This document shows positions 44,198 through 55,140 of a DNA stretch of 64,000 bases, piece by piece (the stretch's first letter is position 1; each line of letters starts with the position of its first letter). The notes below the pieces were generated by a model that saw only the letters and a list, made by a program, of their open reading frames with translations, made no database searches and had not been told where the DNA came from. The stretch lies in NCBI GenBank assembly GCA_026214975.1, contig CM047805.1, positions 64,402,170-64,466,169 of the forward strand, written 5' to 3'. Source of the DNA: Gentiana macrophylla (lineage: Eukaryota > Streptophyta > Magnoliopsida > Gentianales > Gentianaceae). Made by a program: the position numbers and the translations under genes.

Positions 44198-44350
44198 CCC
44201 TCCCGAAAGGGGTCATTGCGGACTTAGAAAAAATGGCCAGACAATTCTTCTGGAGTTCTTCAGATGGAAAAAATAAAATGCATTGGAAATCATGGTCAGC
44301 TTGCCAACAAAATGCGAAGGAGGACTGGGTTTCAGAGACTTAGAATGCTT
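44198..44350 (+). pseudogene. L1-type LINE, post-RT segment (right end of the 5' part)
   Basis: The plus strand reads MQCFALPKGVIADLEKMARQ, then FFWSSSDGKNKMHWKSWS and, after a one-base shift, KCEGGLGFRDLECLN. This is the part of plant L1 ORF2 between the RT domain and the zinc-binding C-terminus. It ends at about 44350, exactly where the protein of the inverted 3' segment (31838 leftward, KAHLAKQAWR) would continue. About 300 residues of RT between 35968 and this point are missing. Confidence 0.8.
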
Positions 44351-44351
44351 A

Positions 44352-44478
44352 AATTTTCTCTTATCACTTTAGATTTTTCTATTAACCTTTTCTTAAAGCT
44401 TTTTTATTTTTTATTTTTTTTAATGTGTCTTTAAAATATATGTTCGTGACACGTGGTAACAATAAATTGAGAAAAATA
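44352..44478. repeat. Direct repeat, left copy (partner at 47126)
   Basis: This 127-bp AT-rich block, beginning TTTCTCTTATCACTTTAG and passing through ACCTTTTCTTAAAGCTTTTT to CAATAAATTGAGAAAAATAA, is nearly identical to 47126-47255. It directly abuts the LINE. Confidence 0.75.
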
Positions 44479-45180
44479 ACCATTGGCCATGTTTGGGCCG
44501 GCCTCGTCTCATCTGGTGTACAGACCAAATGCCGGGCTGCTTCCCCGTCCGGCACAACCAGCATGACAGGGGGCCTCCTCCGCACCATCAGTCTTATCTG
44601 AATACTGGATATCAAGCTTCTGGTTAGTATGCCCCTTGGCCCAGTTCTTGCTCGTCAACCCAAACTCGACCCAGAAAGCCATACCTTGGTAAGTGCCAAC
44701 TATGTGCCATTCAAGGACACTCTGCAAAATTTTGTTCCATGTTTCAGGTGCAACTACTCTCTCTATCACCCCATGTCCCCGGCCCCAAGCTCACTTCACT
44801 ACTACTCCACCAGGCTCGGCCCCTCCCCTTCTCCTACTACTCATGGTTATTTGATAGTAGAGCTACACATCATGTCACTACAGATTTACCTGTCTCTCCA
44901 CAATCTATATTTAGGCACTGATGATATCATGCTTGGTGATGGTACCGGTCTCCCCATTACTCATACTAAATCTACCTCTCTCCCTCTCTAAATCTTTTAA
45001 TTTTCAAGATGTATTATGTGTTCCTAGCATGTCCCGTAATTTATTGTACATTTCTAAATTATGTCAATCCAACTCTCTATTGAATTCTTACCCTATGAAT
45101 TTCATGTGAAGGACCTCCAGATGAACAAAATCCTGCTCCGTGGTCCAGTTAGAAATGGTCTCTATGAATGGCCTTCATAG
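44479..45180 (+). pseudogene. Ty1/copia protease and pre-integrase fragment
   Basis: On the plus strand around 44845 the sequence encodes WLFDSRATHHVT, the copia protease active site, in which the usual DSGA has become DSRA. A MLGDGTGLPITH stretch follows, then NFQDVLCVPSMSRNLLYISK in another frame, and near 45100-45180 a GAG_pre-integrase-like end. The pieces lie in different frames and no LTR accompanies them. It is a remnant of a copia polyprotein unrelated to the neighbouring SIRE-like element. Confidence 0.7.
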
Positions 45181-47125
45181 CCTCTGTTTGTTTTTGCTTC
45201 CAACAGTAATAGGGTGTCAGTAGTAAAAATAAGGGTGACAATAGAACTCCTATATGTATTGTAATCACCCCATGATGTTGAACTCATATATGTATGAACC
45301 CGGCCCACAACTTTTCTTTTTTATTTCTCTTTCCCCCGTATTTAACATTCTTCCCTGAATTATTGGATTGTAGTTTCAATCATTTCTCTAATAACACACA
45401 TTGAAAAAATTGTAAGAAATAAAATTAAGATATAATGTTGATGTATAATGGATTGAATGATGATAGTTTCAATAACAAAAAAATATTACGAATGATCATT
45501 TTTTCAACATTTATCTTGATGTAAAATCTATTGATTGAGATTGGTCCTCTTATAACGATCAATAATATAAAATATATCGTGATCGCCATATCACAACGAA
45601 CGCCACAAAGCAGTTAATGATCGTTATGTCAAGATCTGCGTTACGATCAGACACGTAACATTACTCTCAAAATGATGATCATCATCATTTTCATTATTAC
45701 ACAACAATTTTATTTTTTGTGTCGTTACTCAAAAAAAAAATCATCATCATCATTTAAATTTTCTTTTTTTTTTTTTGAAAATATCATCATTTAATTTGAA
45801 TCATCAAAATATCATGTACTTACCTTTTCTTTTCTTTTCGTTCTTTTTTTTTTTTTTTTTGGAAAGATGTATTTAACTTTTAACATGATATACTGCTATC
45901 ATCATCAATTCTTTGTATAGTTCGGTAATGAAAACAAAATGTACTTGTTTTAAAGCAAACCAATTGGTTTGCATATTTGAGATACAGCATCTTTTATCGA
46001 GGATTCACCTTTCTCTTTTCTTTTCTTTTTTCGTTCTTTCCGGTGGCAACCAACAATTTGTGAGTTATTCGATGTAGGGAGTTTCAATAGAGAGTAGATG
46101 ATACGCCAGCAACATCCTGACCACGCTTCACGCCACGTATGTAATTCCCTATTGAGATTTAAAACTGCGTGTGGTCCAGATGTCGCCACGATGCAAATTT
46201 CTCTATCGTTTCCCGCATCGAATAACCCCAATTTGACACATACTTTACGATATTTCTTTCATTTCAAAAATTACATTTCTTTTTAAGGAAAAAAAATGTT
46301 TTAACCCAAAACCACGTGATTTCCACCTCCTCTCTTGTCTCACGGGTTGAGTGGAGATGAGCTATTGACTTGCTATTATGTCAAAAAATTGAAAGAAGTC
46401 TCCATTTACGGTTTTCGAACCTCCATACTCTAACTTAAGCTCTAACTGCCCTTTTAAAGCACCAAACGTTAGATCGATAATGCACAAATAAACACTCTAA
46501 AGGAGGTGAATAGAGTGTTGGGTAAATTTATAACTCCTTTTCGATTAAAGAAAACACAATTTTTAACAAGTTAATACGGAAGCTTATTAACCGTTTATTC
46601 GATTGTGTTATAACCTAAATGATTAAGTGATGAATTAAAACACTGAATTGATATAGCGGGTAGATATATGACAAGTTAATTCAGGTTCAGCAGATACACA
46701 AGTTATCACAGATTAAGCCAAAATGATCAAGTGATAAATCAGGTTAAGCCAAAATGATCACAGATATATCAAAACTGATTCAGTTCAGACAGTGTGCTAG
46801 TGTATTAAACTGATGCAAATTACACTATAGATTCAAGGAGTAGAACAGGTTCAGATTGCAGGCAAAAAAACAATAGTTAATAATTCCAAAATCCAAACCA
46901 AGGTTTTACAAATGTTCCAATATTGATCAAATATTACAGAATCAAGTACACAGATCACAATTCAGATACAAGTAATTAAAGATTTACAGATTCAACAAGG
47001 AATATAATGCCTAAGTTCTTATGTTTTTTTTTAAATTTAATCTGTTTTTTGTTTAATCGATCTGTTAAATCTGAGTGTATGTTTGCAATCCGTTACAACA
47101 TGACCCTCAATGAAATCATTTCAAA
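45181..47125. other. Unassigned AT-rich DNA with simple repeats
   Basis: It contains T-runs (for example near 45840) and ATCATCATC stretches near 45670-45800. Around 46490-47000 the words AGGTGAATAGAGTG, AACTGATTCAGTTCAG and CAGATTAAGCC recall SIRE-like LTR sequence, but no boundaries are visible. No gene is supported. Confidence 0.4.
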
Positions 47126-47255
47126 TTTTCTCTTATCACTTTTGATTTTTCTATTAACCTTTTCTTAAAGCTTTTTTATTTTTTATTTTTTTGAATCTGT
47201 CTTTAAAATATATGTTCCAGACATGTGGTAACAATAAATTGAGAAAAATAAACAC
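47126..47255. repeat. Direct repeat, right copy (partner at 44352)
   Basis: It matches 44352-44478 apart from a few substitutions (GAATCTGTC for TAATGTGTC; CCAGACATG for CGTGACACG). It lies 160 bp downstream of the end of the proteasome-like ORF. Confidence 0.75.
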
Positions 47256-47412
47256 GTGGTAACATTGCAATCCAATTATTGTGATCAAATATTCAACATA
47301 TTTAAACATACGGGAAAAACAATAAGAACCAAGCATGTAAAAATCACAAATCTTTTCTTATTACTTCCTTAATTGCAAGGTCTCGACTCCTGTTTTTGCT
47401 GCTCGAAGAAGA

Positions 47413-48120
47413 TTATTTGTATGGAGACCTGGGATCATTGGGATCATATTGTTCCCATACTTTTACTTCGGTATCGTCTCTAGTCATCTTAACTACTCGT
47501 ATGTCTCCCCCGCTGCCAAAGGATCCTTCGTTCGCGATTTTAATTCCGTGCATAGCCCAATCTCTAGCTTGGTCGGGTGTAACAGCATTAGTTCGGAAGC
47601 CTCGGACGTAGCCATCCAAGTTATCAGCGCCACACCCGATGCAATATACACCCTGTTCAACCTCTTCGCTCTCATATGAACCATTATTTATTCGATAAAT
47701 CCGAAAAGTTCTATAGGGCTCTTGTGGTGAGACAGCCCCCACCACAATAAACTCCGCTTCCTCGTCTTCGTTCCATTTCCATCCTGGAGCTAAAACAACG
47801 TTTATACATTCTTTAATTCTTTTCACTGCCTTCTCCATGTCATCCAGGCGAGTATTCCGTGCAGTCACTGCGATATATCCTCCAATGCCATTTTCAAGGT
47901 CTTTAAAACACTTCGTACGGCCACTGTAGCCAAGCCAAACCTGCTGTAAATGTGCGAACGGTCTCATTGATTTGTCAAACTTGTTGTTCGTTACTTTTAA
48001 CGAAATACCTAGCTTCAAACACAATCTGGAATCCATTGCAAGGATTCCAAACTCACCAGATTTGATTGCCATTACTGTACCACTCGATTCTGAATTAAGC
48101 ATGGCGGAAGATGAAGCCAT
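47413..48120 (-). CDS. Proteasome beta/HslV-like (Ntn-hydrolase) protein, 235 aa
   Basis: This is an uninterrupted single-exon ORF from the ATG at 48118-48120 to a TAA at 47413-47415. After a short Ser-rich N-terminus it reads ESSGTVMAIKSGEFGILAMD, which resembles the start of proteasome beta subunits: a candidate catalytic Thr after Gly, then an Asp about 16 residues on (AMDSR) and a Lys 33 residues on (VTNNKFDK), the spacing of the Thr-Asp-Lys centre. LGYSGRTKCFKD could be the equivalent of the glycine-rich strand. The C-terminal half (WKWNEDEEAEFIVVGA, YRTFRIYRIN, YCIGCGADN) is less typical. A TATA-like box lies about 75 bp upstream. It could be a retrogene or a diverged paralogue; whether it is proteolytic is unknown. 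Confidence 0.65.
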   Translation of the reverse strand: MASSSAMLNSESSGTVMAIKSGEFGILAMDSRLCLKLGISLKVTNNKFDKSMRPFAHLQQVWLGYSGRTKCFKDLENGIGGYIAVTARNTRLDDMEKAVKRIKECINVVLAPGWKWNEDEEAEFIVVGAVSPQEPYRTFRIYRINNGSYESEEVEQGVYCIGCGADNLDGYVRGFRTNAVTPDQARDWAMHGIKIANEGSFGSGGDIRVVKMTRDDTEVKVWEQYDPNDPRSPYK

Positions 48121-48192
48121 TTGTGAAGCTTAAGGAGGAGAAAGAGTTTGAAAGAATTGTAAACAAAGTAGGAAAAGAAGAGTGCAGAGAAA

Positions 48193-48203
48193 AATTATAT
48201 ATT
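48193..48203 (-). promoter_or_regulatory. TATA-like box of the proteasome-like gene
   Basis: The minus strand reads AAATATATAAT here, about 75 bp upstream of the ATG, a plausible core promoter for a short leader. Inference from position only. Confidence 0.35.
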
Positions 48204-48710
48204 TGCCGGAGTTATATTGTAATCGGTACAAAATCAAACCAATTTTTCACTTGCACCGTACTCAGAAAATAAAAGGCCTCTATCGCAAATAATAAGAAAA
48301 TCACAAATATCCTGTTGATGATCTTGGTACAAAAGCAATACAAGGCCTTTTAGATACCTAATGGATGACTAAGTAATGTAAAAATAGGGTGATGGCAACA
48401 TTTTTTCTTTTGATAACTCTTGCAAAAGGAGGGGAAGAGAAAGTGTTAAGCCATGGTTTTTTTTCAAGCTACAGAGGAAGTGTGAGAGTTGTTGAAAAAA
48501 AAAGGTGAAAATTGAGTTGATTAGTTGAAAGAAAGAAAATGCTGATGAATTGAATTGAGGGTTGCTATATAATGTACTACTAGTAAAGGTAGAATAGGCA
48601 TTAATTTGGGATTCAATATGATTGTTGAATTAGGTGTTGAAGAGTGAATTGTATTTAATATGGTGGTTGGATCTTTTCTCTACTCTTTAATATGTTGACA
48701 GTTAATGGTA

Positions 48711-48973
48711 CTCCCTTCGTTCCACAATAACTGATGCAGTTGTTAAAAAAATTTATTTCATTTTATGTGATGCAGTACAATTTTCATTGCAACACTTATT
48801 GAGTTTTTACTTGATTTACCCTTATTTATTACATTAGAGTTATAAAAAACAAGGCCACATTAATAATATTCAAGGGCATTCTAGTCATTTCGTTGTAAAA
48901 ATTAATGCATTAATTCACATCCTTAATATATGTGATTTTGACAATCGCCTCAGATAAATTGGAACGGAGGGAG
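48711..48973. mobile_element. Stowaway-type MITE (263 bp)
   Basis: The left end CTCCCTTCGTTCCA and the right end read in reverse, CTCCCTCCGTTCCA, are terminal inverted repeats. TA at 48709-48710 and 48974-48975 is the target duplication. It lies about 600 bp upstream of the proteasome-like gene. Confidence 0.9.
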
Positions 48974-48975
48974 TA

Positions 48976-49860
48976 GAAAAGGATTCACCTTTTTCCCTTG
49001 CACGGTGAAATTGAAAGTAAATGAATGTATGCCAATTGTTCAGGCTGTTGCTTGTGTAACACAAAAATGATAGGGCAATCTTTAATGTGAGATTTATTGT
49101 AGTGGTTGAATTAGATGATGAAAGAGAGATGCAATTTAAATGGTTGTGATATCTTATTCACATTTCATTAGAAAGATAGGATTTTTATTACCATTTGATT
49201 TTGTATAATTTCTAATATTATTTTTTTAAATCTTATATAACAAGTGTTTATTTTAGTTTCTTTGCAGTGGATCATCCATATATAATTTGGATCTCTACCC
49301 AATGAAGCTATGTTTGCAAGTATTTTGTAACCAAGCAAAAAAATGTCATTATGAAGTGCTCAAGAAATGTTTTGATTTGGTTATTATAAACATTATTAAT
49401 AATGTAATGATATTTTTGATATTGTAAACAATGTTGATGATGTGCGAAGGTACGTATGTTATTAATATTATGTAAAAATCTTATATTAAAACATAGTTTG
49501 TTTCATGTTATTTATTGTGAATTGATTGGGTCAGGTGCATATGCAAACTTATCCCTTTGATTACATGTATGTAAAATATTACATGAATTGGTGCATTTTG
49601 ATTTTGGTGGAAAAATTTGATGTATATCAATTGAATTGGTGGGAAAAAAATATTTTAATAGAAATATGGTGGTGAAAATGGGCGTGGTTTTTATACCATT
49701 GTAAAAGTTTATTGGGATGTGATTACAAGTGTAGTGCCATGCAGACACTTTCTCTTCTTTTTATGTACAATAACAATGTAACTAATGAGAGTCATTGTGA
49801 GGGAAAATAGTTGTGTGGTGAGAGAATTTGAGGTGAAGTGACGGATAAACGATCAGAACC
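48976..49860. other. Unassigned AT-rich DNA
   Basis: No supportable gene or element. Confidence 0.4.
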
Positions 49861-49864
49861 ATAC

Positions 49865-49928
49865 AGTTTAAATACAGAATGAAACTGTGTGGTCTGTATT
49901 TAACCACACGGTGTCTCTACACCGTGTG
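49865..49928. repeat. Adjacent hairpins
   Basis: CACACGGTGT-CTCT-ACACCGTGTG (49905-49928) is a perfect 10-bp stem with a 4-base loop. Immediately left, TAAATACAG (49869-49877) pairs with CTGTATTTA (49894-49902) around an AACTGTGTGG core. Together they form two consecutive stem-loops; function unknown, possibly the end of a small transposon. Confidence 0.7.
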
Positions 49929-49945
49929 AAAACACCACACAAGAA

Positions 49946-50340
49946 TTACCCATTGGATTGCTTTATACAAAATCAGTTTTGGTTTTATTCTTTTTAAAAA
50001 AAAGCCTCGGATGCTCACGTATTCACGGGTTCGAAATAAATAAAAAAAATAAAAAGTTGCAAGGTCCAGCGTACTTTGGAAAAAATTAATGCATCTATCA
50101 CAAATATAGCAAACCAATTGGCTAGCTTTATACAAAACCAGTTTTGGTTTTATTCTTTTTTTGATATAAACCTCTTATGAGACATATCACGGGTTCGAAA
50201 TACGAAAGAAAAGGAAAAGAAAAAGAAAAAAGAAAAAAAAAAAGTGTAAGGTCTCTATCACAAATAAGCAAACCAATTGACTTGAATTATACAAAATCTG
50301 TTTTGGTTTAATTTTAATATAAACCTTGGATGCTCATATA
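49946..50340. repeat. Tandem repeat of about 160 bp, three copies
   Basis: Copies begin near 49948, 50112 and 50272, each with CCATTGGA/CCAATTGG, TTATACAAAATCAG/ACCAG, TTTTGGTTTTATTC and, in two, TCACGGGTTCGAAATA. Lengths are about 164 and 160 bp. No ORF of interest. Confidence 0.65.
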
Positions 50341-51118
50341 TATATTATTTTGATGATTCAAAATAATGATCCACTCAAAAACAATTTGATGATTTTTTTC
50401 GAGAGTAATGATCACAACCGTTATGTCAGTTCAACACTGATGATGATAATTTTTTTGAGAATAATGATACAGACGCAACAGTTGAGCCATCTACACCGTT
50501 GTCTGTTGATCATTATTGGTTTACATCACGGTAAATTTAAACTCACCATGATCAACTGTGTAAATTACCGTTGTGATACCCGTATGACACAACGGTCACA
50601 ACACTTTTTTATAAATCTTATATTATAATATAAAAAAAACGTAAGATATGTTGTATATGTCATTATTGTGGTCATTTTACTATGGACACAACATTACTCT
50701 AACGTGTATGACTCATTGATTTATATGAGCCCGGCCGGCATTGATTTATATGAGCCCGTACTACATGTATCATTGTCGATTAATTTAATGGGTTCTGCAC
50801 GTTAATAAATATTGAGATCTTATGTGGTGATAGTTGTTAAGGCCCAACCCCCAACTTATTTCTCGGACGCTAATTTTTATATATTTGTTGTCCCTCATAT
50901 ATGTTTCTACTTCAACATTATTTAATTTTTTATTTTCATTCGTTGAATAAGAGGTGTATTAAAAACACATCTTGGCATGTCTATATTGTCAAGAAAGAAA
51001 TAAAGGGAATAGTATTTCGGACGAGATGATGATCGACCTATGATTTTCACTAGAAATTTCTATGCAATGTTTATATTACTAGACCATATCCGATTCTTAT
51101 AGGATTGGACTTATTTAT
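50341..51118. other. Unassigned AT-rich DNA
   Basis: It contains a short tandem duplication, CATTGATTTATATGAGCCCG, at about 50716 and 50740. No gene is supported. Confidence 0.4.
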
Positions 51119-53371
51119 TGTAACATCCATATCCCGAATATCAGTCCTTATCCGCATACGACGGACGCCTTAAGACGTAATATTTATAAGTAAACTCTAA
51201 ATCTCACGTAAGCGCCATGCCTTATCGAGTAAATAAAGATTCGCGCGGAATAAAACAAGCTGAAGACTCGGAAAAAAACCCCTCAAGGTCTTTAACAAAA
51301 CAACTCAACCAGAACTAACTGCTATCAAACAAAATCATAAATAACTGAAAGGAAATACTATCATCCATTACAACTGACTTGTTTGAAAAGAAAGAACTAC
51401 ACTACTCGCAATATTGCCTTATTAGAAAGAATGAATAAAAGGAAACTAAAGCATAAAAAAGACCATCTTAAACTAGCACTTCAACCTCGTCGTCAAACTC
51501 AGCAAGACGCACGTACCTGCAACCTTCTTATTCCAAATAAAGGAGTAAGCTCATTCATGAAGCTCAGTAAGAAGAAATTAGATCAAAAGGGAGATTCATG
51601 TATGTCGGAAGTTCGGAGATATGATATGAATCTACTTCATCCCAACTCACAAACATCTTGAAAGACATTACTTGAAACATGAGAAAAATACTTTTAACAA
51701 CATAACTTGAAACATAAGAATAGACACTTAAAACTATCTTGAACCATGCATAGAAAACATGACATATTTTCTACGTTCAATTCATCTTGCACATACTTGT
51801 TCGTTTCATTAATAACTTACTATATTTTGCATGCTGATCAAACTTACGTAAGCTATCTATTAACCTATACTTTGTTAGATATTTTATTCACAAAATCTAT
51901 TTTTAATTTTATTTTGAATGTGTTGTTGCACACTGAGTGCGACAGGTGTCGCCGAAAAGAAACGGGGTTCGACCTGTACGAACCTATACGAATGACACAC
52001 CTATACGAAATGGGGTTCGACCGGTACGAACCTATACTAAACGAACCTATACGAATGTCACTCCATTTCGTAGAAGGGATTTTTCATTGGGACACACATT
52101 TTCGGTGGTACATGTTCATTGGGACACATCATTTGAAAACGAACTGGTTTGTTCTTTCATGAAGAGGTGCAGTGTGTTTTTCGTTGTCTATTTATAGACA
52201 TCAGATGCATTCGAAAATGTTGAAGTTTTTGTCATAAGCATCATCAGCACAAAAAAAACTTTTTGTGTGTTTAAGTTGTACTCCATTGAATCCTGAGAGA
52301 GATTTAAAACATCACTTTAAAGAAACGTTTATGCGTGCCTTGGAGATCATTTCAATTCTGTTTGTTTTATCACATTTTTTCTAACATACTTTACTTGTCA
52401 ACTAACTATAGCATGTTCGTGTCCTGCCTATCATGTTCATGTGTCCTACTGACTTAGCATAATCATATTTTTATCTTGTCATGTCTTGTCTTACGTATTC
52501 ATGTCATGTTCATGTTGCAACTTTGGGTAATACGACTGGCACATCCCTACTTGACACGTAGGGTCACGGTACTCTTGTAATACATCGTCTTGGGAACGAC
52601 ATGAGGTAATAAACAACCATACATCCAAGTACGACCCATGAGTCGGTCAAAGTGCTCATGTAACACACTGCGGTTATATATATTTAGCTAGTAAAAAACA
52701 TAGGAGAACATAAAGCGCATAAGATCATGCTGAATACCATATCTAGTCTACGGGAAACATACCAAAGTACAACAACGCCGAACTCTCATCCTATCTCTAC
52801 TACTCGTAGCATAAATGCATAAAACCTTTTACATAAAAGTAACTACAAAACAAAACAAAATAACATTCTTAAAACATAGTTTGACAAGTATCCGGCAACA
52901 CATAATTATGTCTAGTTTTGTGTAGTTTAACATAATCAATATTAAAACAACTTAAAGGCTTGATCTTAAATTAAAAACAAAACATTTTGATAAGAAGAAG
53001 TCCTTACCTTAGACTTCGAGGTATTCCCAACAATTCACTGAATCTACGAACACCTACTACACAACAATTAAATCTAGCATTAATTTTATGTCAAAAACTA
53101 ATATTTTACTGAATTAATACACGATAACGAACCCTAATTTTAAAGTTATGGCTGAATCTGAATAACAAATAGATTAGGAAAATACCTTGCTGAAAATATT
53201 AGGTAGCTTGGATAAACTTATTCGTCTCGTTGTTTTGATCGTTTTGATTGTTTGTATCTGCAAAACGGATAGACAGAACCCGTTAATAGCAAGCTAATTC
53301 TTTTCTGTTGCTGTTGATGTTGCCGACGGGAACAATATGGGTGCTTTGCAAAAGTAACTATGTATATATAT

Positions 53372-53430
<59 letters not shown>

Positions 53431-53602
53431 ATAATCTTTTTCTTTTATTTTACTTTTCCTTTTAAAAATATGATTTTAGGAAAACAATAATTTTCTTTTT
53501 TATTCCCTTTTTTAAATGGAAAAATTGATGAAAAATAAAAGACTGTGAATAGGGTTTCTTGAAGTGACGAAAATACCCTAATAAGAACTACGGGGTTTTA
53601 CA
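51119..53602 (-). mobile_element. 3' LTR of a chromovirus-like gypsy element (2.48 kb)
   Basis: On the plus strand the ends read TGTAACATCC and GGGGTTTTACA, that is TG...CA on either strand. A polypurine tract abuts its right edge on the minus strand (AAGGAGGGGAGAA), so the element runs leftward and this is its 3' LTR. A minus-strand CTATAAATAG box is at 52188-52197. A stretch near 52540-52640 (GACTGGCACATCC, TTGACACGTAGGGTCACGG) recalls the LTRs of Tekay/Del-type chromoviruses. Near 51970-52060 ACCTATACGAA is repeated several times. Confidence 0.7.
53357..53428. repeat. (TA)n microsatellite
   Basis: A near-perfect TA dinucleotide run of about 70 bp inside the chromovirus-like LTR. The 60-residue Tyr/Ile ORF across it is an artefact. 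Confidence 0.9.
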
Positions 53603-53616
53603 TTCTCCCCTCCTTA
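53603..53616 (-). other. Polypurine tract of the chromovirus-like element
   Basis: The minus strand reads TAAGGAGGGGAGAA directly before the LTR start TGTAAAACCCC. It fixes the LTR edge and the element's orientation. Confidence 0.7.
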
Positions 53617-53689
53617 CAAGAAGTTTCGTCCTCGAAACTTGACGCACCTGGCGACGCATTCAATGCAAAAACTCAAGAAGGTCCACATG

Positions 53690-54043
53690 TCTTGTCCTTT
53701 GAAGACGCCGGAAAAGGAGATGTTTGTACTCGCTTCTTGGGACAATCCCTAATTATATGACATGGCTGTCCACACTGGAAACACACTGGCGTACCTAGAC
53801 GACACTCACCGGCCGATGGTGCTTAGAGCACTTAGGGCACAAAGGATGAGAAAAAGTCGTCTGAGCTTGGTCCTTACTAATAGCTGTTGCCTTAGTTTTC
53901 TGTATCTCATCACGTGGCCTCTTATCTCCAACACGCGCAATAGTCGACTTGTAGATACGCTCAACCTTGGTGGCACGATCCAACAAATCAGCCATATCCC
54001 GATGAGGAACTCCTGATAACCTGTCTTGAATATTGTGGTGCAA
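53690..54043 (-). pseudogene. gag fragment with CCHC zinc knuckle, chromovirus-like
   Basis: From 54043 leftward: RDMADLLDRATKVERIYKS, then LCPKCSKHH and, after a frame change near 53795, a CCHC knuckle of spacing C-X2-C-X4-H-X4-C (CFQCGQPCHIIRDCPKK, about 53715-53765). This is the C-terminal part of a chromoviral gag. It lies directly next to the 3' end of the element, so the whole pol region must have been deleted. The right side is cut by a family A LTR at 54045. Confidence 0.75.
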
Positions 54044-54044
54044 A

Positions 54045-55140
54045 TGTTAAAATTGTGTCCTACACCCAATCGGGTTGGACCGGATCCGACCGGGTCAGAT
54101 CATTTCTACTATTTCTTTATGTTTATACATCTATTAAATGGCTTTTCTGTTGTCATAGATATATGTTCTTTTAAAGAACCAATTATGAATTGTTATATGA
54201 TAACATCCTTAGTATTAAACTGTGATAGAGAAACCATGATAGGTGATTATGGTTAATAAGATCTCTAATCACTTTAATAAGTTTGATACTTAAATGTCTC
54301 TAGGCCGATGTACTATTAAACGGGCATTGATAAGATGCGAACATGCTAGCACTTATTAGATGTCTTATGTTTTTAAGTAAGGTGGATAGATCTCGCCTAT
54401 CAAGTGTAGAGACACTTGGACTGTACGTGGACGTGTATTAGAGAATTCGTACGTTAAATTGACCCACTTACACTGTTAAGTGTCACACTATGTGGCGGAT
54501 GTGTAATTATCCTTAGGCCCGGAGTCTACATGGCATCACGGTGTGGATTGTCATGCTTTGACACTATTAAGGTTTTCCCTAGGCACGGGGCGATCATGCA
54601 GTAGTGATTGGGTGTGATACTGAAGCATGCGGAGTATACATGTATGGTCGTCCGGAAATCGCGTACCCTATCAGTAAGGGTGAATATCCGAAAGGACCTT
54701 CTTATAAGAAATGTCTTACTCTCGTGAATCTTTGCAAAGTGGAAGTAAATGAGTTACTTCGAGAGAGCATGATATCCAGATTATAAGATACGGTCGTTGA
54801 TGCTTGACACTCGACGTACGACCGTATGGATATTATTATAGCGATATGATTCTATTTACACTGTAATTGTTTCACATGAAAGGTAGTAGTCATTGCATTT
54901 GACTCTCCCGATGATTGGAGGTCACGGTGTGTTGCTAGATGCTATCCCGTGATCGTTAGGTATGAAGGGCATCTTTGTAATTTGTATTTTGTGCCTACGG
55001 CCAACATATTCATAAGCCTATCGGGTCATACACATAAGAACATCTAGCCGGATTAAAATGCGGTTATAGTGATAACCAAATAAGGAAAGAATTTGTCTCA
55101 TACTATAAAGATTATAGTGGTAAATTAATATGGTGGTATT
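54045..55140 (+). mobile_element. Family A LTR, copy 3, plus orientation, interrupted
   Basis: It starts TGTTAAAATTGTGTCC and parallels copy 1 base for base over long stretches (GGTTGGACCGGATCCGACC; TGATACTGAAGCATGCGGAG). It stops at GGTGGTATT, where copy 1 continues TATTTATTATG, because copy 4 is inserted there. It was inserted into the chromovirus-like gag fragment; the left flanking 5-mer is GCAAA and the right one is outside the window. Confidence 0.85.

Noticed and set aside
31027..44350. Two independent LINE insertions in opposite orientation
   Set aside because: The ends of the two segments are adjacent in L1 protein order, which makes one insertion with an inversion more economical; not fully excluded.
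50020..50205. GGGTTCGAAAT words resembling a tRNA B box
   Set aside because: No A box or cloverleaf could be formed; the word belongs to the 160-bp tandem repeat.
53308..53490. ORF of 60 residues rich in Tyr and Ile
   Set aside because: Generated by the TA microsatellite.
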